Source: Paenibacillus sp. FSL R7-0345
GTDB lineage: Bacteria; Bacillota; Bacilli; Paenibacillales; Paenibacillaceae
Length of the DNA: 64,000 nt
Direction of reading: 5' to 3'
Assembly: GCF_038595055.1 (NCBI RefSeq)
Contig: NZ_CP152002.1
Coordinates: 1,656,501 to 1,720,500, forward strand
In this document: piece by piece, positions 9,546 through 18,515 of the stretch
How positions within the stretch are numbered: the stretch's first letter is position 1
Layout: every line of letters starts with the position of its first letter
Program-made: the position numbers and the translations under genes
The notes under the pieces: generated by a model
Databases searched by the model: none
Told to the model about the DNA's origin: nothing
The model's input: the letters and a program-made list of their open reading frames with translations, nothing else

Positions 9546-9689
9546 GTGTGTGTGTATTAAAAACGGTTTGTTCAGATTGTGCTATCAGGTGAGCGGAATT
9601 GTTCTACACAGAATGGTAGCTTTAATGATAAAATTATTTACTGTAGTGTGAAAATTTACTAATCATAAATGAGCTGGAGGGGAAGTTGA

Positions 9690-10295
9690 ATGGATCATAA
9701 GGATTTCAGCAACTTTAAATGGCTTAACGAGAGCAGCATCCGGTTTGAGAATGAAGAAGTGATATTATACGCTCCTAAAGATAGTGATTTTTTCTGTAAC
9801 AATGGGACTGTTTCGGAAGAAGGAATTACGCCAAGCTCGCTTACAAACGCTCCGTTTTTTTACACAGAGGTTTCCGGTGATTTCGTGATGCGGGTTAAGG
9901 TAGGGCATGATTTCCGGGATGTTTATGATTCGGCTTCGGTTATGGTCATGAAGGATCTCGCGGTGTGGGCCAAGCTGTGCTTTGAATTGACGGATTTTAA
10001 TACCCATGCGGTTGTAAGTGTAGTAACAAATCCCTTATCAGACGACGCAAACGGCAACAATATTGACGGCGATTCGGTATGGCTACAGATTACCCGAGTC
10101 GGCCAGGCCTTTGCTTTTCATTATTCGTTAGACGGCGACCAGTTCTACATGGTAAGATTCTTCAATTTACCGGTGGAGGAGACTGTAAAGGTAGGCTTCG
10201 TTCCTCAGGCTCCTAATGGTAACGGCGGTGACAGAAGCTACTCTGATTTCTCTTTAGAAAAGAGAACTGTGAAAAATATTAGAGCAGGTGTGTAG
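9690..10295 (+). CDS. DUF1349 domain-containing protein
   Basis: A 201-residue soluble protein without signal peptide, matching the DUF1349 family (concanavalin-like jelly roll). Typical segments are FKWLNESSIRF near the start, FFYTEVSGDFVMRVKVGHDF, YDSASVMVMKDLAVWAKLCFE in the middle, and a glycine-rich YSDFSLEK end. The family is related to carbohydrate-binding folds and has no firmly established enzymatic role; some members are called regulators of arabinose metabolism without strong proof. The ATG at 9690 has GGAGGGGAAG just before it. It is monocistronic and ends at a bidirectional hairpin. Confidence 0.82.
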   Translation: MDHKDFSNFKWLNESSIRFENEEVILYAPKDSDFFCNNGTVSEEGITPSSLTNAPFFYTEVSGDFVMRVKVGHDFRDVYDSASVMVMKDLAVWAKLCFELTDFNTHAVVSVVTNPLSDDANGNNIDGDSVWLQITRVGQAFAFHYSLDGDQFYMVRFFNLPVEETVKVGFVPQAPNGNGGDRSYSDFSLEKRTVKNIRAGV

Positions 10296-10355
10296 GAGAG
10301 AGTAAAGTATGTTGCCCTACGTCTGAGACTGATTTAATCTATAAATAACATGCCA

Positions 10356-10385
10356 AAGCGGTGCTCATCATAGGGAGCACCGCTT
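10356..10385. terminator. Bidirectional terminator between convergent genes
   Basis: AAGCGGTGCTC (10356-10366) pairs with GAGCACCGCTT (10375-10385), followed by T residues on the plus strand. It separates the DUF1349 gene from the convergent DUF1569 gene. Confidence 0.85.
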
Positions 10386-10413
10386 TTTCCTTTGAAGCTA
10401 TAAAAAAGCTATG

Positions 10414-10863
10414 CTAAACACCAAACTGCCTTAAATGATGATCCAAATGCTTATAAATGCCCTTGCCCCATTGTCCGGGCGTTAACGGACCGAAGAAGGG
10501 GTGAGGGTGGGGAGAGCATTGATCCGGGCCGTCCTTTTGAAGCTTTATAATGCGTAGTTTAAGCTTTTCTTTTTCTGCTTCAAAATCTCTGTTATCCGAA
10601 ATGAGGGTCTCGGGGATGGTTGACATATTATGCGGCAACGGTTTGTCATTATAAAAAACAGGTTTTACGAACCGGCCGATCACTCTTCCCAGCCAGCCTC
10701 TGGGGGGAAAGGCGTTACCCATCGGGATATCTTGAAACGCTGAACAATGAGCGAGCATTTGAGCGGCCTGCATGGTTCCCCACTGACGGGTTGAATGAGG
10801 ACTTAATTGATCTATGCGCTGTAATATCTCCGCAGCATGTGTTTTATCGTAGATATCTTTCAT
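10414..10863 (-). CDS. DUF1569 (DinB-like fold) protein
   Basis: A 149-residue soluble protein of the DUF1569 family, a four-helix DinB/YfiT-like group. Visible signatures are QWGTMQAAQMLAHCSAF near residue 27, HPFFGPLTPGQWGKGIYKHLDHHLRQFG at the end (His-rich, resembling the metal-binding triad of DinB proteins), and the FYNDKPLPHN segment. Its enzymatic role is unknown; related proteins are thiol-dependent transferases. It is a single gene convergent with the DUF1349 gene. The inverted repeat AGCATCCT/AGGATGCT at 10922-10948 lies just upstream of its start and could be a regulatory hairpin. Confidence 0.78.
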   Translation of the reverse strand: MKDIYDKTHAAEILQRIDQLSPHSTRQWGTMQAAQMLAHCSAFQDIPMGNAFPPRGWLGRVIGRFVKPVFYNDKPLPHNMSTIPETLISDNRDFEAEKEKLKLRIIKLQKDGPDQCSPHPHPFFGPLTPGQWGKGIYKHLDHHLRQFGV

Positions 10864-11051
10864 AGGAACACTCCAATCTGTTCATTTTGATGATATCTCC
10901 TGAAGCATCATTAACCTTATAAGCATCCTATCAACTTGACAGGATGCTGTCAAACTTGGGAACTGGGTAGCTTATAGTCTGATTTTTCATAGATATGTGC
11001 ACTGCGTAGTGCTACTATATATTAAAATAAACTGGCTGCGGGAGCGGTTAT

Positions 11052-12467
11052 ATGAGTGTTTACTCAGTTCACGACATTATGCATTATTCGCTGTTTTCTT
11101 TTGCGGAGTACAGTCCCGATCCGATTTACATTCTGGGGAACGATAAAAAGGTAATTTACGCTAATCCTGTCTTCGTAGAGCTATATGGATGGTCAATGGA
11201 AGAGCTGAATCAGCTTGATTTTCCGCATATCCCCCTGGAGCTCAGGGAAGAGCTTGCCCAGATGTATATTTTTATTGATCAGGGCCGGAGGTTGTTTGCC
11301 CTTGATACGTTTCGCATCAAACGAAACGGGGAACTGATCAGTGTCAAAATAACCATTTCTCCGGTAAAGGATCCGGAAGGATTCATTAAGGCTTATGTAT
11401 GTGTGCTGAGGGATGTAACGGAGATTAAGTTCTCTGAGCTAAAGTATTACAAGCTATTTAATGAAGCGAATGACCCCATTTTTATCTATGAGCAGAGCCC
11501 GGACGGGAAGCCGTCCAAATTTCTGGACATTAATGAAGCAGCCTGCCGGATGCTGGGGTATACACGCCGGGAGCTCCTGGACAAAACACCGTACTGCATA
11601 GCATCAGAGTCGTTGCTCCACGAGGTTGACCATCTGTTTGAAAGAATCCTTGAAGGAGACGGAATATTCGTTGAATGGATTCAGGTAACACGGGAAGGGA
11701 AGCAGATCCCAGTAGAAATCAGTGCCAAGCCGTTTAAGCTGAATGGCCGCAAAATGGTCATTTCGATCAGCCGCGATCTGACTGAACGCAAAAGAACTGA
11801 GGAGTTTCTCCGGTATACAGAGAATATTTCCATGATCGGTGAGCTGTCTGCAGGCATTGCCCATGAAATCCGCAATCCGCTTACCAGTATCCGGGGATTT
11901 GTTCAGCTCCTGTTCGCCCATTCCGCAAAAGGTAGAGAATTTCATCAGATCGTGGTATCGGAGGTGGACCGGATCAATTCGATTATCGGTGAACTGCTGC
12001 TGCTGGGCAAAGAAGCTCCTTCCAGTCTGGCTGACTATGATCTGGTCCAGCTGTTAAGACAAGCCGTCGTGCTGCTGAATGCCCAGGCGCATATGACGAA
12101 CATTGAGATTCTCATGCATACCAGTCTGGTCTGCCTTACGCTTAAAGGATCAGCCAACAAGCTGAAGCAGGTCTTCATCAATGTGCTTAAAAATGCAATT
12201 GAAGCAAGCCCGGACGGAGCAGAAATCATCGTAGAGCTGGACCGCACAGAGGATAGTGCCATCATCCGCGTCAGGGATCATGGACGGGGCATTCCGGCAG
12301 AATACATAAATCAGATCGGCTCGCCTTTCTTCACGACCAAATCGGGAGGACACGGGCTAGGGGTTATGATCAGCAGAAAGATTATACATAATCATAGAGG
12401 AACGTTTCTGTTCAAGGCGAATCAGCCTGCCGGTACAATTGTTGAGATTACACTGCCTATAATGTAG
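11052..12467 (+). CDS. PAS-domain sensor histidine kinase (sporulation-kinase-like)
   Basis: A 471-residue soluble kinase with no membrane segment. PAS 1 spans about residues 12-130 (YSPDPIYILGNDKKVIYANP) and PAS 2 about 132-250 (YKLFNEANDPIFIYE). The HisKA phospho-acceptor is GELSAGIAHEIRNPL (His near 270). The HATPase domain follows, with the N box FINVLKNAIEASPDG, the G1 box RDHGRGIP and the G2 box GGHGLGVMIS. The architecture matches KinA/KinE-type orphan kinases that feed the Spo0 phosphorelay. No response regulator gene is adjacent, which fits an orphan. The signal sensed cannot be inferred. Confidence 0.88.
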   Translation: MSVYSVHDIMHYSLFSFAEYSPDPIYILGNDKKVIYANPVFVELYGWSMEELNQLDFPHIPLELREELAQMYIFIDQGRRLFALDTFRIKRNGELISVKITISPVKDPEGFIKAYVCVLRDVTEIKFSELKYYKLFNEANDPIFIYEQSPDGKPSKFLDINEAACRMLGYTRRELLDKTPYCIASESLLHEVDHLFERILEGDGIFVEWIQVTREGKQIPVEISAKPFKLNGRKMVISISRDLTERKRTEEFLRYTENISMIGELSAGIAHEIRNPLTSIRGFVQLLFAHSAKGREFHQIVVSEVDRINSIIGELLLLGKEAPSSLADYDLVQLLRQAVVLLNAQAHMTNIEILMHTSLVCLTLKGSANKLKQVFINVLKNAIEASPDGAEIIVELDRTEDSAIIRVRDHGRGIPAEYINQIGSPFFTTKSGGHGLGVMISRKIIHNHRGTFLFKANQPAGTIVEITLPIM

Positions 12468-12593
12468 CGGTACGCGCTATAATGAAGGGGTTCAGCATAC
12501 AAGCCGGCCTTTGAACGGCAACAAAGAAAAAGAACAAGAGAAGACTGCGCCGGATAATCCGTTTTGGTTCTCTCTTTTAAAATGGAGGCTATT

Positions 12594-15248
12594 ATGTTTC
12601 AGGTAACAGAAGCAACAGGATGCCCTTTTGACAGAACCTTTTTATTGAAGGAAGAACGCCGGGTTGATATCCGCGATTTCGGGGCGGGTACAGACCATTC
12701 ACCTGTGGTGAATACTACGGCGATTAATAACGCTATTCAGGCTGCATCAGCAGAAGGCGGTACCGTGGTTATTCCTGAAGGCAGCTTCAGAGTATATACG
12801 ATCCGGCTAATGAGTGGCGTTAATCTTTACTTGTCCGCAGGCAGTGTGCTTTCCGCAGCCAGAACAGATATTGTACAGTCCTATGAGCTGCAGGCCGGAG
12901 AGGGCGGCAATTATGATGAGCCTGAGGTTAATTTATATGTAGGTTTGCAGGATCACGGCCATACGTATTTTGCCAACAGCCTGATTTATGGTGCAGATAT
13001 CCGTGATGTGATGATTTATGGGCCGGGGCTGCTGGATGGAAGCTCGCTGAATGATCAGGGGGAGCTGGAGCAGATTCTGATGGGCGGGGACCCGCATGAG
13101 CCTGTACACCGTAACGAGCCGGGGCATCAGGGGGAATGGTTCGGGAACAAGGCGATTGCACTGGTGCGGTGTGAAAATATAGCCTTTTGCGACTTTTCAA
13201 TTCTGGCCGGCGGCCATTTTGCGATCATTACGACCTGTGTGAAAAATATGTACGTGGAGCGCATTTTGGTCGATACGAACCGCGATGCGTTTGATGTGGA
13301 CTGCTGTGAGAATGTGACGATTGTGCATTCTACCTTTAATTCACTGACTGATGATGCCATTGTGTTAAAAGCCTCCTACGGCGTCGGAACATTCATGCCG
13401 CTCCGTAACGTGCTGATTGAAGACTGCATCGTCAGCGGCTATGATACCGGCTCCGTATATGCGAAAACGTATACACAGGACAAGCTGATCGCCACGGACC
13501 GCTGCGGCCCTACTGCCAGGGTCAAGCTGGGCACGGAATCCACCTGCGGGTATGATCTCGTAACGGTACGGCGCGTCCAGTTTAAAAGATCGAGAGGCTT
13601 TGCGCTTGAAGCCGTCGACGGGGCGGATTTGAGCCATATTATTTTTGAGGATTCCACTATGGAGGATGTAAGCAGCTCGCCGATTTTTATTAAAGCTGGA
13701 GACCGCGGACGTTTTCCGGTAACGGGAAACAGCACCGGGGAAGACTTCATCCCGGGCGGGGATGCCCCGCCGAATGTAAGGCTGGATCAGACGCATTGGG
13801 TGCTTCCGGCCAAGGAGCCGTACCAGGTGTATCCGGCGAGGCGCTATCTTCCATCATATAATAGAACACATAATGTTTCTGCAGATGGCAATTCTTCCTT
13901 TTATATTGTTGACTCCAAGCAGCCGCTCCGGCTCAATCCGGCCAATGTCCATGAAGAGAACGGCAAATGGTATGCTGTATGCTACGATGAGCTATCGAAG
14001 AAATATGTGCCCGATTATAGCAAAGAGCTGCAGGAAAGCGAGCTTCCGCTATATGCCAATGCAAACGGCAGTGATCATATTGCTTATGTTCATGATATTA
14101 TCATCCGGAATATTACGGTCAACAATGCCGATCCCCGCTATCCGATTGAACTGATGGGCCTGATGGGCAGCCGGATCAAGAATGTATCTGTTACCAACAT
14201 TAAGGTGGAGTACCGCGGCGGTCTGAGCCTGGAGCATGCAGTGGAGCAGCGTCAGCTGAATACCAACTGGGAATATGTCCAGTACGGCGGACAGAAGCGC
14301 AGTGTGCAGTCGCTGCCGTGGCTGGTGAACACCTTTTTCCTGAAAAATGAAGGGCTGCTGCCCCGCGTGGAATGGAATCCGGAAGCCGGAATGTGGCAGG
14401 ACGCGCCGTTTAATGTACCGGAGCTGCCGGAGGTATATCCGGAGCCGAGTAACTGGGGGATTCTGCCGGCATATGGATTGTATGCCAGACATGTGGAGAA
14501 TCTGTATCTGGACGGGATCGAACTCCGTTATCTTACAGAAGATACCCGGTATCCGATTGTGCTCGATGATGTCGTGAACGGCTCGCTTCAGAATATCAGC
14601 GTTGACCATGCTGAAGGAGTAGAAGAGGTTGTCCTGGTGAGCAACCGGTTCAAACGGCCGGCAGGCTTGGAATATGTGCCGGACTATCCGTATCAGCAGA
14701 CTGCGGTTAAACATGTAGCGATCGACAGCCGCTTATCTGTTAAATCTATAGAAGTGGGGGCGCCTGCTCCGGGTACGCCGAAGGACAGAGCTTATCCGCA
14801 TGAAACCGTGGCTCTTCCCGGAAGCGGATATAATTATCCTGTTGTGACTGGAGAATATCCTCTGCCGCAGACAGTCTTCCGGCCGTTCTTCTCTTTTGTT
14901 CCGGAACAGAGTGTCCGGGCGGGGGAGCAGTTGTCCTTTACGGTTATAGCCAGACAGCCTGCGTATGAGGCCTCTGCCCATGAAACCGACGGCAAAATTT
15001 ATAATGAAACCCGGTCGGTTAAGGACCCGGTGGTGCGCGGGATTGCTGAACCGATGATTTTGACAGCAGGGGAGTTGCCTGAGGGGGCGTGTTTTGATCC
15101 AGCTTCCTTTGTTCCTGGCCGGGTCTGTGTGTTCAACTGGACGCCTGGTACTGATGATGTGCGTGATGAGCCGTATATAGCAGAATTTATTGCTGATGAC
15201 GGGATCATTCCGGTTAAGCTGGAAGTCAGCATTAAGGTGACGGGATGA
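12594..15248 (+). CDS. GH28-family polygalacturonase-like enzyme, probably cytoplasmic, with C-terminal Ig-like domain
   Basis: A right-handed beta-helix enzyme of about 884 residues. The N-terminal part is typical of GH28 (VDIRDFGAGTDHS, then TTAINNAIQAASAEGGTVVIP). The helix core carries the catalytic-region motifs NRDAFDVDC and LTDDAIVLK, then KLGTEST in place of the GHG loop of plant and fungal enzymes, as in bacterial exo-acting members. A C-terminal region (last 130 residues, VPEQSVRAGEQLSFTV) looks like an Ig-like fold. No signal peptide is visible, so it probably acts on imported oligogalacturonides or rhamnogalacturonides. The longer frame starts at 12564, but the ATG at 12594 follows GGAGG at 12584-12588. 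Its stop overlaps the next gene by 4 bp (ATGA). The length is about twice that of a minimal GH28. Confidence 0.85.
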   Translation: MFQVTEATGCPFDRTFLLKEERRVDIRDFGAGTDHSPVVNTTAINNAIQAASAEGGTVVIPEGSFRVYTIRLMSGVNLYLSAGSVLSAARTDIVQSYELQAGEGGNYDEPEVNLYVGLQDHGHTYFANSLIYGADIRDVMIYGPGLLDGSSLNDQGELEQILMGGDPHEPVHRNEPGHQGEWFGNKAIALVRCENIAFCDFSILAGGHFAIITTCVKNMYVERILVDTNRDAFDVDCCENVTIVHSTFNSLTDDAIVLKASYGVGTFMPLRNVLIEDCIVSGYDTGSVYAKTYTQDKLIATDRCGPTARVKLGTESTCGYDLVTVRRVQFKRSRGFALEAVDGADLSHIIFEDSTMEDVSSSPIFIKAGDRGRFPVTGNSTGEDFIPGGDAPPNVRLDQTHWVLPAKEPYQVYPARRYLPSYNRTHNVSADGNSSFYIVDSKQPLRLNPANVHEENGKWYAVCYDELSKKYVPDYSKELQESELPLYANANGSDHIAYVHDIIIRNITVNNADPRYPIELMGLMGSRIKNVSVTNIKVEYRGGLSLEHAVEQRQLNTNWEYVQYGGQKRSVQSLPWLVNTFFLKNEGLLPRVEWNPEAGMWQDAPFNVPELPEVYPEPSNWGILPAYGLYARHVENLYLDGIELRYLTEDTRYPIVLDDVVNGSLQNISVDHAEGVEEVVLVSNRFKRPAGLEYVPDYPYQQTAVKHVAIDSRLSVKSIEVGAPAPGTPKDRAYPHETVALPGSGYNYPVVTGEYPLPQTVFRPFFSFVPEQSVRAGEQLSFTVIARQPAYEASAHETDGKIYNETRSVKDPVVRGIAEPMILTAGELPEGACFDPASFVPGRVCVFNWTPGTDDVRDEPYIAEFIADDGIIPVKLEVSIKVTG

Positions 15249-15916
15249 GTTATATAATGCGGTATATTAAAAGTGTAGATCCCAAACGGCTGATTATTAT
15301 GGTTATCGGCAATATTTTTCTGGGTATGGGGATCAGTATTTTCAAATTGTCCGGTATGGGGAATGATCCCTTCAGCGGCATGGTCATGGCTCTTGGAGAG
15401 GTAAGCGGGATCAGCTATGCTACATTTGCAATCATTGTGAACCTTGTACTGTTTGTCATTCAACTGATTAGCGGCCGGAAGCTTATCGGACCAGGGACTT
15501 TGGTAAATGCTATTCTACTCGGTTACATTGCTACGTTCTTTTATAATATCTGGCCGGATTTGCTGGGCGAGCCTCAGCTGTTATGGCAACGGGTAATGAC
15601 CGTGGTGATCGGCGTGGTGGTGTGCAGCTTCGGGGTATCCCTGTATCAGACCTCGGATGTGGGAGTGGCGCCCTATGATGCTCTGTCCCTGATTATGAAG
15701 ATTAGAGCGCCAAGGATTTCTTATTTCTGGCACCGGATGTTTACCGACGCGCTATGTGCGCTGATCTGCTTCCTGGCAGGAGGCATCATCGGACTCGGGA
15801 CGCTGGTGTCCGCATTCGGCCTGGGACCGATCATTCAATTCTTCGATGTGCATTTTACGAACAAGCTGCTTGGCAAAAAGAGTGAAAAAGCAAACGGCGG
15901 TCCTGTTTCGCTGTAA
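15245..15916 (+). CDS. YczE/YyaS/YitT-family integral membrane protein
   Basis: A 223-residue protein with five or six hydrophobic segments. It matches the YczE/YyaS group through GNIFLGMGISIFKLSGMGNDPFSG at the N-terminus, GPGTLVNAILLGY, and VSLYQTSDVGVAPYDALSL in the middle. YczE was linked genetically to surfactin production in Bacillus subtilis, but the family has no confirmed transport activity. Start and stop overlap with the GH28 gene (ATGA), so the two are translationally coupled. That pairing suggests a link to oligogalacturonide handling, though this is inference only. It is followed by a strong terminator. Confidence 0.8.
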   Translation: MSYIMRYIKSVDPKRLIIMVIGNIFLGMGISIFKLSGMGNDPFSGMVMALGEVSGISYATFAIIVNLVLFVIQLISGRKLIGPGTLVNAILLGYIATFFYNIWPDLLGEPQLLWQRVMTVVIGVVVCSFGVSLYQTSDVGVAPYDALSLIMKIRAPRISYFWHRMFTDALCALICFLAGGIIGLGTLVSAFGLGPIIQFFDVHFTNKLLGKKSEKANGGPVSL

Positions 15917-15945
15917 GTGCGCTGAACGATAATGGTGCGTAACAA

Positions 15946-15995
15946 AACAAGGTATCCCGGACTCCGCAATCTGCTGCGGACCGGGATACCTTGTT
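15946..15995 (+). terminator. Intrinsic terminator after the GH28-YczE pair
   Basis: A perfect 15-bp stem: AACAAGGTATCCCGG (15946-15960) with CCGGGATACCTTGTT (15981-15995). Confidence 0.85.
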
Positions 15996-16184
15996 TGATG
16001 TTTGGAGTAAATCCCAATGCATCAGTGCAGGCCTGGCTAGGCCGGACTAAATAAAGGGGAAAACCTACGGTACCACCCAAAGTGGGCGGAGCGGGCAAAT
16101 GAAAGGTAAAAATGCCTCTGCTCACGCAACGCCTGTTCGATCCACCCTGCTAAAAAGAGCGCCCATAGATTTTCAGACACTTGC

Positions 16185-16388
16185 TCAGTCCCTGCGGTCT
16201 TCTTTGTCTTTCCGATCAGGGGCAATCCCGGGAGCGGTTACTTCCGGATCATCACCCAGCACCGCACCTACGATTTCGTCCAGCTTACTTGACGCTCCTG
16301 TATCGCTATCCGCTCTGGAATCAGGTTCAGGGATCGGGTGAACCCCCGGTTCACGCCCGTCCAGCGGAGCTTCCTTATTGTCCTTCAT
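16185..16388 (-). CDS. Small hydrophilic, charged hypothetical protein
   Basis: A 67-residue frame, rich in Asp, Glu, Lys and Pro, with no hydrophobic stretch (for example DRKDKEDRRD at the C-terminus). It is preferred over plus-strand frames in the same place because its ATG at 16386-16388 has a good AAGGAGATT ribosome binding site (complement of 16395-16403) at proper spacing. I do not recognise a family; it looks intrinsically disordered. It lies alone between two plus-strand genes. Confidence 0.5.
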   Translation of the reverse strand: MKDNKEAPLDGREPGVHPIPEPDSRADSDTGASSKLDEIVGAVLGDDPEVTAPGIAPDRKDKEDRRD

Positions 16389-16618
16389 TGGATAATCTCC
16401 TTTCTATGTGCAGACTCTATTTTAGAATGTGCCGCCAAAAGCCGTTCTATGTAACGATAACCGCCACCAGGCAAAGTGAACCATATAGTGTTGTTCTTTT
16501 ACCCTGGCGCCCGGTATCATTTGCTAATGTTGTGATAAATATTATAGACTGTTTTCTGTGAGCTTTTATCCAAGTAAGCTTATAAGATGGCGAATTTATT
16601 CAGAAACGGGGAAGATTA

Positions 16619-17491
16619 ATGAATGTAAGAAGACAACCGAAATCAAATAAGCTAAGAATTTTTTCAAAAGCATTATTAGTAACCATTGGCGCCCTGATCG
16701 CAGCATATGGCCTGGAAGCCGTATTAATTCCCAACAACGTCTCGGATGGCGGCGTGACCGGTTTGAGTATCGTTGGGTCAGAATTGTTCGGACTCCCCTT
16801 AGGAATGCTGATCGGGATTATTAATATCCCTTTTGTATGGCTTGGTTATAAGCAGATCGGTAAAAGCTTTGCCCTTTATTCCATTCTGGGAATTGCTTCA
16901 CTGGCTGTCGGCACTGTACTCATGCATCATGTGCCGACGATTATCCAAGGAGATACCCTGCTGGTTACGGTGGTCGGCGGGATTATCATCGGTTTCGGGA
17001 TGGGTTTAGCTTTGCGTAACGGCGGAGCGCTGGACGGGATTGATATGCTGGCCGTGCTGCTGTCGCGGAAGCTACCTTTTGGTACGAGTGACCTGATCCT
17101 GTTCCTGAACACCTTTGTGTTTATTGTCGTTTCAACTGTGTTTGGTCTGCAGGGAGCGATCCTGTCGGCTCTTGCTTATTTCATTGCTTCAAAGGTTATA
17201 CATATCGTGGAGGAAGGCCTGAGCGGCTCCAAAACGTTTAAAATCATCACCAATCAGCCGGAAGTCATGGTTGAAACGATCCGCGACCGACTTGGCCGGG
17301 GAGCAACCTATACCGATGCTTACGGCGGCTACTCCAATGAGCAGTTCAAAGAAATCACCTGTGTCATCAACCGTCTGGAAGAAAGTAAAATTAAAGATAT
17401 CATTCATGAGATTGACCCGGGTGCTTTTGTCGTAGTGTACGATGTGGCCGAGGTTAAAGGCGGTAACTTTAAAAAGAAAGACATTCACTAG
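16619..17491 (+). CDS. YitT family membrane protein (DUF161 and DUF2179)
   Basis: A 290-residue protein with an N-terminal block of five or six membrane helices (YitT_membrane; segments ALIAAYGLEAVLIPNNVSDG and RNGGALDGIDMLAVLLSRK are characteristic) and a soluble C-terminal DUF2179 domain from about residue 215 (TNQPEVMVETIRDRLGRG, GGYSNEQFKEITCVINR). This is the common arrangement in Firmicutes; the transport role is unproven. Single gene with its own terminator. It is a distant relative of the YczE-type protein 700 bp upstream. Confidence 0.88.
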   Translation: MNVRRQPKSNKLRIFSKALLVTIGALIAAYGLEAVLIPNNVSDGGVTGLSIVGSELFGLPLGMLIGIINIPFVWLGYKQIGKSFALYSILGIASLAVGTVLMHHVPTIIQGDTLLVTVVGGIIIGFGMGLALRNGGALDGIDMLAVLLSRKLPFGTSDLILFLNTFVFIVVSTVFGLQGAILSALAYFIASKVIHIVEEGLSGSKTFKIITNQPEVMVETIRDRLGRGATYTDAYGGYSNEQFKEITCVINRLEESKIKDIIHEIDPGAFVVVYDVAEVKGGNFKKKDIH

Positions 17492-17515
17492 TCACGATAT
17501 GATGCATTAGCGATG

Positions 17516-17555
17516 AAGAGCAGGAAGACCGGTAACGGTGCTTCCTGCTCTTTTT
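17516..17555 (+). terminator. Intrinsic terminator after yitT-like gene
   Basis: A 12-bp perfect stem (17516-17527 with 17541-17552; AAGAGCAGGAAG and CTTCCTGCTCTT) followed by a T-run. It also separates this gene from the convergent permease operon. Confidence 0.85.
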
Positions 17556-17577
17556 TGATGCCGCTGCCCAATCTCCA

Positions 17578-18501
17578 TCATCCTTTAACCGAACCGAGCA
17601 GCACGCCTTTAACAAAAAACCTCTGCGCAAACGGGTACAGGATAATCATCGGCAGGGAAGCGATGACCATCGCAGCCAGCTCAATGGTGCGCGCGGTGAC
17701 GGCCCCGACGCCGCCGGTATTGTTTAGCAGATTGGCTACGGCAAGATTTGTACCGTTGTTCATACTCATCATATTCTCAACTGCACGGTTAGACTGGATG
17801 AGCCGCAGAATTAAGTACTGCAGTGTCTGCAGATCGGTAGACTGCGTATAGTAGAGCGTCGCGCCGTAGTCATTCCAGATGTTAACGGCTGTGAACACAG
17901 ACAATGCGGCCAGTACCGGTTTGGATAAGGGCAGAACAATCTGGAAAAAGATACGGTATTCGCTGGCCCCGTCCATTTTGGCGGATTCAAATAAGGCTTC
18001 CGGAATGCCCTTGTAATTGGCGTTGAAGATAATGACATTCCAGAATCCGCCGAACAGGACAGGAAGGATGTAGACCCAGTAGCTGTCATATAATCCAAGC
18101 CAATTCATCAGCATATAGGAAGGAATCAGTCCGCCGCTGAAATACATGCTGATAAAGCCGATCGTAATGTAAAAGGCTTTGCGCCGCAGATAAGGGCGGG
18201 AAAAAGCATAAGCAAACATCGACGTGTAGAGAATGGATACAGCTGTGACAATCACGGTACGTGATGCTGTAATCCAGGCTGCATACAGAATGCCCTGATC
18301 TGATAAGACGGCTTTCCAGCTGGCGAAGGTGAACTCCCGCGGCCATAAGAACACAGGGCCACGGAGTAAATCGCCGCCGCTGTTAAATGAACTTATGACC
18401 GAAAACCAGAACGGATACACGGTCATGATCATGAGCAGGATCATTATTGCAATGGTTAAACCGTTGAACAGCCGCTCTCCGGCATGGTTTCCGCCCACCA
18501 T
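17578..18501 (-). CDS. Carbohydrate ABC transporter permease (LplC/YtcP-like)
   Basis: A 307-residue inner-membrane permease with six helices. The EAA loop is EALFESAKMDGASEYRIFFQIVLPLSKPVLA-like, around residues 185-215, where it docks on the ATPase. The C-terminus QRFFVKGVLLGSVKG is characteristic of the CUT1 LplC/YesQ group that imports oligosaccharides. It is the last gene of the minus-strand operon binding lipoprotein - permease - permease. No ATPase gene is nearby, so a shared MsmX-type ATPase encoded elsewhere is expected. Confidence 0.9.
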   Translation of the reverse strand: MVGGNHAGERLFNGLTIAIMILLMIMTVYPFWFSVISSFNSGGDLLRGPVFLWPREFTFASWKAVLSDQGILYAAWITASRTVIVTAVSILYTSMFAYAFSRPYLRRKAFYITIGFISMYFSGGLIPSYMLMNWLGLYDSYWVYILPVLFGGFWNVIIFNANYKGIPEALFESAKMDGASEYRIFFQIVLPLSKPVLAALSVFTAVNIWNDYGATLYYTQSTDLQTLQYLILRLIQSNRAVENMMSMNNGTNLAVANLLNNTGGVGAVTARTIELAAMVIASLPMIILYPFAQRFFVKGVLLGSVKG

Positions 18502-18515
18502 AACAGTATTCCTCC

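Noticed and set aside
12468..12593. Intrinsic terminator after the histidine kinase gene
   Set aside because: AGAAC/GTTCT and other short pairings exist with a CTCTCTTTT tail, but the stem is too weak to call.
16099..16561. Plus-strand frames across the small acidic gene
   Set aside because: They lack ribosome binding sites and have odd composition, while the minus frame has a good AAGGAG site.
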